Source: Seminavis robusta (lineage: Eukaryota > Bacillariophyta > Bacillariophyceae > Naviculales > Naviculaceae). From it: a stretch of 64,000 nucleotides of DNA. The translations under genes were made by a program, and so were the position numbers. The stretch covers positions 1 through 64,000 of the forward strand of contig CAICTM010000274.1 of the NCBI GenBank assembly GCA_903772945.1. The letters run 5' to 3'. Below, piece by piece: positions 10,842 to 21,166 of this stretch (its first letter is position 1; the number at the start of each line of letters is the position of its first letter). The notes beneath the pieces are model-generated. The model was not told the DNA's origin, made no database searches, and was given only the letters and a program-made list of their open reading frames with translations.

Positions 10842-12055
10842 GCTACAACGAACGAACGAACGAACGAAGAAGAAAGCAGAATGGATGGACGAGTTTTCCG
10901 TGGAACATGCGGAATCTATGGCTAGCTAGCTAGTTCAAAAAGACGTGTATTAATTTTAAATTAGATGTTTCGTGTGTACGTACATGTACATGCCGTGTCA
11001 TACAAAGCTATCTATTGATTGTCTACCCCAGACCAGCCACCTCCTCCAGGCAACATTCCAGGTCCACCTTCGAGCCCTGCCGCCCCGCACTCCTGGTCAG
11101 CCAATCTTCAGACCACGCTGCCTGACACCTCCAACGACAGGACCAAGGCAATAATAGGGCATGGTCCAAGGGACAGCATCTGAACACACTCTAGCTTCGA
11201 TACGGTAGCTAGCTAGCTAGCTACTGAGAAACAACCGGTACCAGGTGGTAGCTAGCGAACTACACGTTACTCTGCCACACCACCAGGAAGGTCCTGCTTT
11301 TCATCATCTGAAATCCAATTCATCATTTTCATCACCAATTCATCACAATTTCATCACTAGGCCATTTTTTCATCATCATTCAACCAAAATCATCTCATAG
11401 TCAGATTTTCATCACCATTCATCACAATTCATCACCACCTATAGTAAAACAGTAGTACAGTGGTACATTTTCATCACTATTCATCACCAGTCATCATAGA
11501 TTCATCATTTTCATCACTATTCACACCAATTTTAAAACGCATATCACACATAAAAAGTTCACATACCAGTACAGTTCATTTTCATCCCTATTCATCAAAT
11601 CACCAAAAATTCATTGAGGGCGGCACGTTCGGGCACAAGCACAAGTAACTGGTGGTCCTTTTCCAAATAATGAAGTCAACAAAAAGTCCGGCGGGTGGAG
11701 GGGCACGGCCTGTTTATGCATGCAAGTCTCGGCATTATTGAATATTCGAAAGTTCAGAGGGTTCCTGGTGTTTCGTGGCTCTCTAATCTCTAACTGAGAC
11801 TGTACGATTCGATTCTTGCTGAAGAGATAGGAAAAGTCAACATCGTTGCGGACGTGGTCGATGCCGTCTTCAGCGGGCCAACGAAGGGTTTCGTCCACCC
11901 TCCACCAGCCACGTGGTGTCGAAAGCCTTTCGACTGAGACTCGAAAGGAATTTTAATGCACAACTCGAACAAATCTCTACACCCCATCCTCACCATAGCT
12001 CCCTCTCTAGCTAGAGATCTAAGCCCTACGAATAGCCAGTAACCACTCCTTGACT
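10842..12055. other. intergenic with TTCATCA-rich tract
   Basis: No supported gene. About 11300-11610 is built of irregular TTCATCAC/TTTTCATCA repeats, a decayed microsatellite. GCTAGCTAGCTAGC occurs near 11208 and a GAAC microsatellite (CGAACGAACGAACGAA) near 10850, just after the upstream stop codon. Confidence 0.5.
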
Positions 12056-14279
12056 ATGAACAACGAGGTGAAGCCCAAGATACAGGACATGATAGACCCG
12101 CAAAAGAACTCACTACCAGAGGAATTCCCTGATGGTGATCTGATGACAGACAAAGAACTCTCTCCTGGATTCTGGTACTATGGCAATTTTCCTGGATTAG
12201 AAGATGCTGTTGCGGATAAGAAATCAGCCAAGAACACCATTACTACGACTGAGGTTGATCTAAAGAAAGCAAGAAGCCCTGATGCTGAGGACCAATCATT
12301 GGCTGGTACAGAGAAAGTTGAGGAATACCCCACACCAAATCCTGCTACCGGTGATGGTGACGCAATCTTGCCAGTGCCTTCTGTGTCCCAGGCAATTACC
12401 GAAAGACAGGAAATCACACCCGGTGCATACTTGTTTGAACATGGGACATTCAGGACGGCAGCGGAAGCAAATACTAACAACCTGGATGGTTTTGATTGTG
12501 GGGATAACCATGACCACCAAAGGACTCATGCATCTGAACAGCTAGCAACCAGCAGAAATTTTCTAGCAGTTGCCAATTCGGTTGAAGAAGTGGACCCACA
12601 CAGTCTTCAACAAGCCAGACCATCAACAGCAAGAAATGCCACAAGAGAGCGAATGGATAAGCACTGGGTTGCAATTTGCACATTTTCGGGGCTTGTGTCG
12701 ATGGGAGTGCTTGTGCTTTTGATTGTATTTCTTGTCTCAGACACTCATCAGTCTGGTGCAACTAACCAACCAACGGTAGTTCCGTCGATGGCCCCAACCT
12801 CACTGGAACCATCTCTTCTATCTTTACTTCCAGATCATACTATCAAAGCAGTGGAAGACAAAGAGTCGCCACAATACAAGGCATTGGAATGGCTTCTTGA
12901 TGATCCCCATGTCTACGAATATCCAGACTGGAGGATCCGTCAGAGGCATGCGCTAATGACTGTCTTTTATGCCACTGCCGGTCCAACCAAGTGGCTAAAC
13001 AATACAGGCTGGGGAAGCTACAGCATGCATGAATGTGAATGGTTTCAGAATCAAGAGTATGGCCTCAAGACAATCCTGCAGAATCTTTACCCTGGATACC
13101 TTTCAGGCTTTTTGGAGCCGATGCCTCACAACAAATGTGACAACCAAGGTTTGTATCAGCATCTGTGGTTGGACTCAAACAACCTCGTGGGTTCTCTGGC
13201 AGAAGAAGTTTTCAGCCTGACCTCCCTGCAATCCATGTCAGCTGGTGTCAATAAACTACATGGTACAATTTCCACTTACATTGGGCAGCTGAGTGACTTG
13301 AAGGGAATTTCTATTGTCTCTGCAGAGCTGTCTGGATCAATGCCAAAGGAAATGGGTGACTTGCCGTCTTTGGAAATCATTTTCTTATTCGACAACAAGC
13401 TCCAAGGATCAGTACCAGACGAAATCTGGCACCTCCCAAACATAGACACCATTTCAATTGGACGAAACGCCAACCTGCAAGGAAGTATTCCCTCAATTGT
13501 AGGGAATCTCCAGAAGTTGAGACACCTAGTGATTGATGGTTTGGATTTCTCTGGTAAGGCTTCGTCAAAATGTATGTCAATGTTAGCAGTAGCAGCTGCT
13601 TCCACTGAACCGCTAATTCTTCTAATTTCTTGTTGGCAAAGGAACCCTTCCAACAGAGCTGGGCCAAGCTACATCTCTAGAATGGCTGGTCTCAGTCGGT
13701 AATAGGATCACGGGCACCCTGCCAAGTGAGCTTGGAAATCTCTCAAGACTTTGGATGATGGCCGCTTATGGTCTACAAGGGTCTGTCCCCACAGAGCTTG
13801 CAAATCTTTCATCTTCACTATACATTTTGGATCTTAGGTGGGGTTCACATACAGGCACCGTTCCATCTGAACTGGGCCTGCTTCCACTTCTCCACTTCTT
13901 GGGACTTTCCTCGAACCAACTATCTGGTACCATTCCCAATGAACTCTCCCATCTTTCAAATCTACGTCATCTCAGATTGGGAGACAACTTTTTCTCTGGT
14001 GGAATCCCTTCTGAAATTGGGATGCTGACATCGCTGGAATGGTTTTCCCTGAGAAACAATTCTATCAGTGGAACGGTACCAGAGGAGCTGGCTTCCCTGG
14101 GGGAATCCCTTTACACTTTTCATATTGAGGGCAACCCACTGCTTTTTGGTTCAATTCCAGACTCTCTTTGTGTCATCAATGGTACTTGTGACTTTAAATG
14201 GTTTGAACAATGCATTGGGCCCTCTGGACGAATGTTTGACTGCACAGAGCAGTTGTGTGGTTGTGACTGCTCCTGCTGA
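12056..14279 (+). CDS. receptor-like leucine-rich-repeat membrane protein (2 exons)
   Basis: Exons 12056-13553 and 13642-14279, with an 88-bp GT-AG intron (GTAAGG donor, GGCAAAG acceptor). Removing it restores one frame and turns the junction into SG-TLPTELG, exactly an LRR. The product is 711 residues. Residues 1-203 are a soluble acidic N-terminus containing ITPGAYLF; 204-228 are a transmembrane helix (WVAICTFSGLVSMGVLVLL). After a Pro/Thr linker comes RQRHALMTVFYATAG, then KWLNNTGWGS, the N-terminal cap usual in plant and diatom LRR proteins. LRRs of the 'L-x-x-L-x-x-L-x-L-x-x-N-x-L-x-G-x-I/V-P' type run from about residue 360 to 680, followed by a Cys-containing end (CDCSC). There is no kinase domain. 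It probably displays the LRRs outside the cell or in a lumen. An upstream TTG codon at 12050 is not used. A related N-terminus occurs at 63291. Confidence 0.88.
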
Positions 14280-14780
14280 ACCAATGTGCCATTGACTCCA
14301 AAGTTCATGAGGAGTTGATTTGGAAGAGGTGCAATGTGAACGATGGACTCATAAGGTCTTTTGGTATCTCTGACACGAATACGGCATGGGTGGCTCAAGG
14401 AAGACATAGTTAGATATCAGGTAGATGTGGTAAACATGTTATTTCATGTACATGTAAATATTCACATACAAATGTAACCATAGACCTCCGATTTACCTGA
14501 ATTACCAATACCATACTTTTTACTGGCTTCAAGTCATTTGGATGATGGTTTGAACACCGGTGAGGGTCATTTGTCGGAACGAAGTCTACAGCAAGATGAA
14601 GACGGCAACCACCCTCGTTACTGGACATACAATTCGTCGCTGGAGAACGATACGAAGGCAAGCTGAAGATGTTCGTATGTGTTGCAGGGTGGTTTCAAGA
14701 CACAAAATTGCGTCCTTTCCCAAAGCCCTGGCTTCCTTGAAACTTGAAACATATCGTATCACTTCCTGAACCGACCAGTC
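14280..14780. other. intergenic, nothing recognised
   Basis: 501 bp between the LRR gene and the downstream surface-protein gene. It should contain the 3' end of the first and the promoter of the second. No repeat, RNA gene or clear core-promoter motif was seen. Confidence 0.4.
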
Positions 14781-16756
14781 ATGATCAAACTGACCTTTTT
14801 CCTTTTTAACCTCGTGCTTGTGGCCACCAATGCTGGGGCTGGTGCAGTCGAGGGCCACTCTCTTCGTTCTGGTGCTGGCGGACAACGCCAGCTCGGTACT
14901 CAGGATGATATCATCGACTATACGCCCACAACGGTCGTCACTGATGATGCCGCTATCGACTTGGATCAAGCATTGTTTGAGAGTGAGCTGGATAAAATCA
15001 ACGATGAAGGCTTTGAAAACGCCTTCCACGTCTACACGCTTGGTGCATTTTCCCAGTCCTATGCTACTCTGACGTTGAACAGAGGCTTGACTTTTGATGT
15101 GCCTGAAGGAACAGATATTGATGGGAACAACACTGACGGCAACTATGTCCGAGGTAGGACCATGAAGGCCGCCAATGCCGGCGCAACTACGCTGAAAGTG
15201 AGGTATCATGTCTATCCGGTGCAAAGGGCTTGGACTGCCTGTCATGTTGGGGGCAACCCAAATCCAAACTTCCAACGATGTTATGCTCCAACTGGCACGA
15301 TCGAGATTGATGGCATGGGTCTGTATGAATACTCGTACAACCAAGCCGCTGCGAACAACAACACTCAAACCTTGCAGACGCTAAGTGCAGACCTAAAGAA
15401 AGACGACCCTGGTGTCACGGAAAAGATCAGCAGCAGTGACACCTTTCAGAAGTTCTATGACTACTACGGAGTGCCAGACTACGGAAACCAAGGTATGGAT
15501 ACGAGTTTGTTTTCTTTCATTTGTACTCCCTGGGATTGTCTCCTCACTTCATTCTCACACACTCCCTCGTCTTCACCAATGGCAAGTGATTTTGACGGCT
15601 TTCTTCAAAACAGCCACCCACGACTTCAAGAATGGTGACTTCTACTTCTACAACTACAAGCTCGACGGAAGGGCAGGTGCGTCTTTTTTATTGTCTTCAA
15701 ACGGTCGTACTCCAAATGTTAACTAGCTGCTCACTTTGTTCTCTTTCTCACGGCTGTACCCTGACAGAGGCCGCCAAGCGAGCTACGATCTACCTGAATG
15801 TTTGGATGGCGGTGGTTCTTGAAATGGAGCACGCCGTTCACATGTGTGAAAAGAATGACCCCACAAAGCCCAAAGATCTCCAACTGTATGCTTGGGACAA
15901 GGCTGTGGCCTTCTACACAGGTTCAGTTGCCAAGCAAGCCGACGGAGAGTTCTTCAAAGGGCACACTCTCTACACACTAGCAGAGGAGCAGTGCCTGTTC
16001 AGTGGTACCTGCACGGATGCAGTGGAGATCGTCAGTGGCCAGAAGGTGCAAAAGACACATGCTGATGTCAACCTCAAAATTTTCAACTATTTCAATTCGG
16101 GGCAGCGAAGCTTGCTGGACGGAGACTGCGGCGCTGCCAAGGCGGATGCCATGTCCGTCATTCATCAGATGCAAATTCCTTTGATTCAAGGTCTCATCCG
16201 CTATGCCTATGCGATGGATCTTGGCTACCAATCGAATGACGCCAGTCATGACTTCGAGGCAGCCGGAGCTGTGTTCTCAGCCGCAGTCCTCCCCTTGATC
16301 CACCATTGCGATGCAACCGCAGCCCAGTCCATTTACCAGAATATGAGAGTGGCCAATGGCGTCGGAACAACCAGCTACGATACTGTCATGACTCTGCTGG
16401 AGAAGAATCTTGACTGCTTGGGCGTCACATGCGATGAGCTCGGTGGCGTTATGGATATTGCCAACAGCGACCGGATCTACATGCCTGGGGGCGAGCCATG
16501 TCACCACCCGGATGCCCCACCAGCAAACAATGATCCAGCTACCGTGGCCAACACCGCTGCCCCCACACCCAACAACAACGTAGCAGCCACCGTCTACACG
16601 AGCGATCCTACCGGTGGTCCCAATGTGAAACTGGCCGTGGGTGTGACTTTACTGCTCGTCGTGTTGGCCTTGGTTGTCGCAGTGGTTGCCAGCAGGGCCA
16701 GAAACCAAAAGGAGTTTGATGGACCTGCACATGATAACGAGAAGGAATATGTCTAG
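14781..16756 (+). CDS. FEA1/phytotransferrin-like surface protein (3 exons)
   Basis: Exons 14781-15492, 15587-15676 and 15768-16756 with GT-AG introns of 94 and 91 bp; joined they give 596 residues in one frame. The signal peptide is residues 1 to about 20 (LTFFLFNLVLVATNAGAGA). The exon 2-3 region reads FYNYKLDGRAEAAKRATIYL then NVWMAVVLEMEHA, and exon 3 has AWDKAVAFYTGSVAKQADG, LYTLAEEQC and PLIQGLIRYAYAMD. These match my recollection of the low-iron-inducible FEA1/H43 family and of the related diatom ISIP2A phytotransferrins, which bind ferric iron with carbonate at the cell surface. The end has a Thr/Pro-rich stalk and one transmembrane helix (about 555-577) with a short charged tail, as in ISIP2A. 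The role would be high-affinity iron acquisition; regulation by iron is known for the family but nothing in the promoter shows it. An alternative exon-2 acceptor at 15613 would delete 9 residues. Confidence 0.68.
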
Positions 16757-17061
16757 GTATCGCAGGAGCGCAGTTGGCACTCTCCAGGATACTTGCCAGC
16801 AAAGCAAAACAAAATAATGAACATACATAGAACTTAGATGAAGCAGTTATATGAACTCCATGTCGAAGGAATCATTGCGAAACGACGTCGGGCTCTTTTC
16901 AGTGCAAGCCTAGCAACTTTGACCCCTACATGAAGGCTGAACGTACGTGAGTCAAGGGGGACGAAGAGTTCCTATTGCCTTCATAGTAATTCAATCCATC
17001 AATAGCTAGCAAAACCTACGTCGAAGTAGTACAAGTAACATGATGAACCGTCTATAATCAG
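16757..17061. other. convergent 3' intergenic region
   Basis: 305 bp between two convergent stop codons (plus-strand gene ending 16756, minus-strand gene ending 17062). Only 3' ends are expected here; nothing else was recognised. Confidence 0.4.
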
Positions 17062-18825
17062 TTAGCCAGTTAGCCATCCAAACAAACCGCCTCCTCCCGA
17101 TTGCTTGGGTTGTTGCTTTTCGATTTCCTCCTCTAGCTCATCCACGGGAAAGTTCCCACCACAGTATTTCCAAGCCGTATCATAAAAGACGGACTTGCAG
17201 GGCATCGGGATGGGTCTCGGTGGATTGTCCACCAGCGAGCCTCCTGTACCAGGATCAAACTCTTCCAATCGCATCCACAAGGGACGGTCTGTCCCCACAG
17301 TAGTGAATCCACCCGTGGCCGTTCCCGACGACTTTTGTAGAAACAAGGCCGCCTTCCATCGCACTTCCAGTACCGCCAATTCGTGTGTTTGCAAGTCCTC
17401 CAATTCTTGCAAGTAGGCATCAATTTCTTGTTCGTGTTGCTTGTCGCGCGTGTCACAGGCCGCCAATTCTTCCGTGGCTCGTTTGGTCAACGTCATGGCT
17501 TGTTTCCACAATGCCTTGGCGGATGCCGGTTGGTGTAGATTCACCAGATAGACCTTGGCGAGTTCACAGCATCGCAATGCTCGAATGCGCAACACGTGGG
17601 CATTGGCTTCTTCATCTTCCTGATCAATTTGCGCGATTGCTTGTGCATTTTGCAACAAGGCATCGTAGACATGAACGCGTTCGGCATCCGAGTGACATTC
17701 GGCGAGCCGCTCTTGATTCTTGTGCAAACTCTTGTTTAGTTTTTGATACTGAAAGTATCCTGCCAAGGTTCCCAATTCTTCCTTTTTGGCATTGACAGCA
17801 GGTCCCGATTGGATGCTCTGATAGCGTGCCAATTCCTCTTCAATAACGGCAGTGGCATCATCGTACAGCGACAGCAAGGAAAGAAAGGACGATTCCGTCT
17901 CCTTGCTCTCAGAAGGTTGTTGCTTTTGCAGAGCTTCCGCCTTGAGATGGAGGACACATAGATCCTTGTAGGGGTCCAACGGGACATGTTTGCCTCGGAA
18001 GTGAATGACAATTTCCGATTCTTGTTCGACTGCTGTAGTAGAAGTGGCGGCGGTTGTTTCTTCCAGTGGATCGGGTGAAGTGTCTTTGGCTTCGTATTGA
18101 CAAAAGCGCACCAGTGGTCGCAAGACACTCTCGGCGCGAGTGGTCCACAAATCGGCCAATACCAACGCCCGAGGATCGCCGTCCTCTTGTTTCTGCTGTT
18201 GTGCCAATGTTAGGAGGATAGACATGGAGGATCGATAGGCCGTCAATGCTTGCGCGTATTCTTGCTTTTGCAGTGCGTAGTTGCCCTGGATCCACCCCAC
18301 GTAGGATTCAATTTCTTGTTTGGTTTGATCCGTGCACGTCGTGACGGACAGATCTTGCAGCGTTGTGGCAAATTTCACGGCTTTTCGAAGTTTGCGCAGC
18401 ACGAGTTGTTGGGTTTTGGTGGGACGCTTTTGTCGTTGGATTTCGCAGGCTTGAGCCCAAGCACGCTCGGCTTGATAGAGTGGAACCCACAGATGATTCT
18501 CATGGTCCATCATCGTAACGGTGGGTGCTTTTACAGCGTCCTCATCTTTTTCATCATCTTCTTTGGCTTGTTTCTTTCTGGAACAATAGGCATTTCGTCG
18601 CAACTGAACGCCTTCCACGTACTTGCTATTGTGAACCAGGTCTCGCCGAACAGGCTTGGCATGACGCAATCGATACAACCGGTTGGTGCAGTACTGGTGA
18701 TACTCATGATAGTCTTCGTGCATCACGCCATGAGAGTTTTGGGACTTGGACAAAGTCTCAAAGATACTCAACGAGAAGATGGGCTGTTCAGCCTCTGCGC
18801 CTTCGTCTTCTCCAGTCGTCGTCAT
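17062..18825 (-). CDS. SRP68: signal recognition particle subunit SRP68
   Basis: Intronless frame of 587 residues, ATG at 18825. The N-terminal region NSHGVMHEDYHEYHQYC followed by NRLYRLRHA (about residues 30-55) matches the conserved SRP68 RNA-binding start ('[24 protein letters not shown]' type). The rest is all-helical, TPR-like, with motifs such as HLWVPLYQAERAWAQACE and LKAEALQKQ. The length is close to animal and plant SRP68 (about 600). The protein binds SRP RNA together with SRP72 in the cytosolic particle that targets secretory proteins to the ER. The C-terminus is Gly-rich and ends GGGLFGWLTG. Its 5' end is divergent from the gene at 19168. Confidence 0.9.
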   Translation of the reverse strand: MTTTGEDEGAEAEQPIFSLSIFETLSKSQNSHGVMHEDYHEYHQYCTNRLYRLRHAKPVRRDLVHNSKYVEGVQLRRNAYCSRKKQAKEDDEKDEDAVKAPTVTMMDHENHLWVPLYQAERAWAQACEIQRQKRPTKTQQLVLRKLRKAVKFATTLQDLSVTTCTDQTKQEIESYVGWIQGNYALQKQEYAQALTAYRSSMSILLTLAQQQKQEDGDPRALVLADLWTTRAESVLRPLVRFCQYEAKDTSPDPLEETTAATSTTAVEQESEIVIHFRGKHVPLDPYKDLCVLHLKAEALQKQQPSESKETESSFLSLLSLYDDATAVIEEELARYQSIQSGPAVNAKKEELGTLAGYFQYQKLNKSLHKNQERLAECHSDAERVHVYDALLQNAQAIAQIDQEDEEANAHVLRIRALRCCELAKVYLVNLHQPASAKALWKQAMTLTKRATEELAACDTRDKQHEQEIDAYLQELEDLQTHELAVLEVRWKAALFLQKSSGTATGGFTTVGTDRPLWMRLEEFDPGTGGSLVDNPPRPIPMPCKSVFYDTAWKYCGGNFPVDELEEEIEKQQPKQSGGGGLFGWLTG

Positions 18826-19167
18826 GTTGCTTATATAGTTAGTCAGTAGTTAGAAGAGACAAAAAGTCAATCAAAAAGTCAAATCCAAAAGCACAATGCG
18901 TTGCCTTGGCCATGGCCGTTGGTTGTGGACGAGGTGTGTATCTTGTGACGAAGGAGTTCTGACGACAGCCAGACGTCGGCGCGAAATTCAAAACAGCCAG
19001 CGGAGCGGCTCATCTTCGATCAGGCATGGACCAGAAGTCCAAGCAAGATCCTTCTCATTTTCACGAAAGAGGACATATTTTTGCACCGACCTTGTTGCCG
19101 TTCATAAAACTATGAACCTGTGCCTTTTCCAACAAATCAACTAAACCAATTTTAAAATTAAGTCAAG
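18826..19167. promoter_or_regulatory. divergent intergenic region of SRP68 and the 19168 gene
   Basis: 342 bp separate divergent ATGs, so a shared bidirectional promoter region is likely. AATTTTAAAATTAAG sits about 15-20 bp before the ATG at 19168. No canonical TATA box at a convincing distance was identified. Confidence 0.45.
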
Positions 19168-19917
19168 ATGGATCCAATGGACGAAATTTTCGGTGGTTGG
19201 GACGGATTCTATGGAAACGAGGACATGTACCTTTACTCGCATTGGCGTTCTTGCAGTGAGAAGAGCGATGCCGCCAAGGCCCGTGAAGGCGAGGCCACTG
19301 GCAAGTTCGAGGAGCTTCGCAAGAAGGTTGAACGCGCCATGATCAACAACAAAGTCCATCTAGTCCATCTCGGTTGCAAGGCAGGGTCGGAATCTCTGTT
19401 CGAGAGTTTGCCCACCGTGTCGATCGATCACATTCTCGACTTTGTCCGCGTCAAGCCAGTGCCGCACGATTCGAATTCTACTTCTACTTCTACGCGTCCT
19501 GCGGCTGCCGCTCGTCGTCAACCCGCCGCCGCTGCTGCGTCCTTGGAGGACGACGACGACGAAGAGTTGGACTTGGACCAGCTGTACATTCCCGGAAACA
19601 AGATTGAAGCCAAAAACCTCATCAAGCCCAACTGTCATCTCACCGGACCGTCGTGGAGAGACTTTAGTCGCGCCGTGCGGGCTCACGAAGGTTGGAACGT
19701 CAAGCGACGAGTGGCCACGGCAGCGCAAAAGAAGGCGTACAAGGAAACGCGTCAGGGTAAAGTCTACTTTATCGATGCGATCTACACGGTGCCCGGTGGC
19801 GCGGCTCCCAAGAAGAAAAAGGCCAGCACCAAGACAATGGCGGTGGACGCGAAACTTCCCGCCAAGAAGAAGCAAAAGAAGACACACAAGAAAAAGGAGA
19901 CACAGAAGAAAGAGTAA
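19168..19917 (+). CDS. small basic protein, function unknown
   Basis: 249 residues, intronless, ATG at 19168. The N-terminus is aromatic and acidic (DEIFGGWDGFYGNEDMYLY). A helical part follows (about 40-65), then an Ala/Arg/Ser linker (about 105-130) and an acidic stretch DDDDEELDLDQLY. A compact region about 150-205 has NCHLTGPSWRDFSRAVRAHE followed by GWNVKRRVATAAQKKAYKET. The last 45 residues are almost all Lys with a few Ala/Thr, which would act as a nuclear or nucleolar localisation signal. No family was recognised. The acidic block before a basic tail is reminiscent of chromatin or ribosome-biogenesis factors, but that is inference only. Confidence 0.72.
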   Translation: MDPMDEIFGGWDGFYGNEDMYLYSHWRSCSEKSDAAKAREGEATGKFEELRKKVERAMINNKVHLVHLGCKAGSESLFESLPTVSIDHILDFVRVKPVPHDSNSTSTSTRPAAAARRQPAAAAASLEDDDDEELDLDQLYIPGNKIEAKNLIKPNCHLTGPSWRDFSRAVRAHEGWNVKRRVATAAQKKAYKETRQGKVYFIDAIYTVPGGAAPKKKKASTKTMAVDAKLPAKKKQKKTHKKKETQKKE

Positions 19918-20824
19918 GAAAGCCACAAAGAAGACTGTGCAGAGTGGTCGATTGGGAACGTCCACAGCGGCTGGGCTCGCATGTTTTGTTTGTGTTTTGG
20001 CCCCCGATGATGCTGAGGACCTCGCTCGTGATAATCTCGGACTGTTTGTTCTTCACTGCCTATGCATGCTGTTTCCACTGTTGTGGAGGGGCCGATCACA
20101 GTGTGTCTATCTTGGCTTGTCTCGATGCCGGCTGACCGAGTGGCTTCTGGAAGAGCGGTGTTTGGAAGCATAGAGTAATAGACCGATAGCTAGCACCGTA
20201 ATGTACCGTCTAACAACTGTTTGTTGGTAGAAAGCCCATGGTTGAGCCAATCGTAGCACTCTTCGCCTCCATGGTCGCACCGTGTAGTACGGTAGGAATT
20301 GACAAGCAACTTCTTCGAATCTCACGAATAGCACCAACTCGTCTGCATCTGCCGACCGCGGTCGGTACCGGCACAAGACGATACCATCGGCCACTACGGT
20401 ACCGGTACGACCTGTAGAAAGCTTCAACGGAGATGCAGAATGCAGAAGCCAAGGTGACCACTTCTATAGTTCCGGTATCCGGTGAGTGACGCTTCCATGG
20501 TACCGTGCCACAGTGCATCAGGACATCACATCATGGCTTAGACTCGACTCGACTCGACTCTGTTGCTAGTGCTAGTCTTCTTATCGGTACGTATGGTACC
20601 ATACTCCCGACCACCCAAGCACACTGAAGCTGATACATGGACGTAAATCGGATATCTATACTTTTCTACGACTACTATCTAGCTGCCATAATGTATCTTG
20701 CTTGTACGTGCATGTAGATGCATGCAAGAACATCTTCACTTCTTGCCGACCTCTGGCGATCTGCTGTATCCTCTGCTTGTAGTCATTCGCTGCACCGTCG
20801 GTCTACAGAGCCTTCAAGGAGGAG
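19918..20824. other. intergenic, no gene seen
   Basis: Open frames across 19950-20520 are shadows or chance. The stretch contains several GGTACC/ACCGGT palindromes (20363-20410), a GACTC tandem run near 20545-20565 and no recognised RNA gene. Confidence 0.45.
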
Positions 20825-21166
20825 TCACAAGAACATGTCATCGTCTTCCTCCTCATCCAAGATGATATCAAGGGCTGCGAGGATGGTGGCCTGAAGCGTT
20901 CGATGCAAGCCATCCGTTGGGCGGCCGTCTGCGGGAGCAGGTGCAATTGCGACACCAGTGTTGAGGATCGGACGAGGAGGAATCAATGGATGTCCCAAGT
21001 TTGCTCTACTAGCAGGACCATCGCGTGCGTTTGCTGCATCGGCATTCCTCACCATGGCTCCTCGAGTAATCAGTTCTGAAAGGCTTGCCGTTGGTACATT
21101 TAGACTTCTACTAGACTCGGGTGTACCGGTATGGATGAAGGTAACTGCAGATGTGGATGGAAGCAT
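20825..21166 (-). CDS. small hypothetical protein with acidic C-terminus
   Basis: ATG at 21166 gives 113 residues (the frame extends two codons upstream only via GTG). The N-terminal part is Ser/Thr/Pro-rich. The end is a short amphipathic helix and acidic tail, LHRTLQATILAALDIILDEE then EDDDMFL. The tail loosely resembles the ends of the tiny proteins at 23686 and 28797 (TIEEVLDILDNEDF). The match covers only about 20 residues, so kinship is a guess. Confidence 0.35.
   Translation of the reverse strand: MLPSTSAVTFIHTGTPESSRSLNVPTASLSELITRGAMVRNADAANARDGPASRANLGHPLIPPRPILNTGVAIAPAPADGRPTDGLHRTLQATILAALDIILDEEEDDDMFL

Noticed and set aside
11611-11996. Minus-strand ORFs just upstream of the LRR gene
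   Set aside because: Short, overlapping and without recognisable features; likely chance in the LRR gene's 5' flank.
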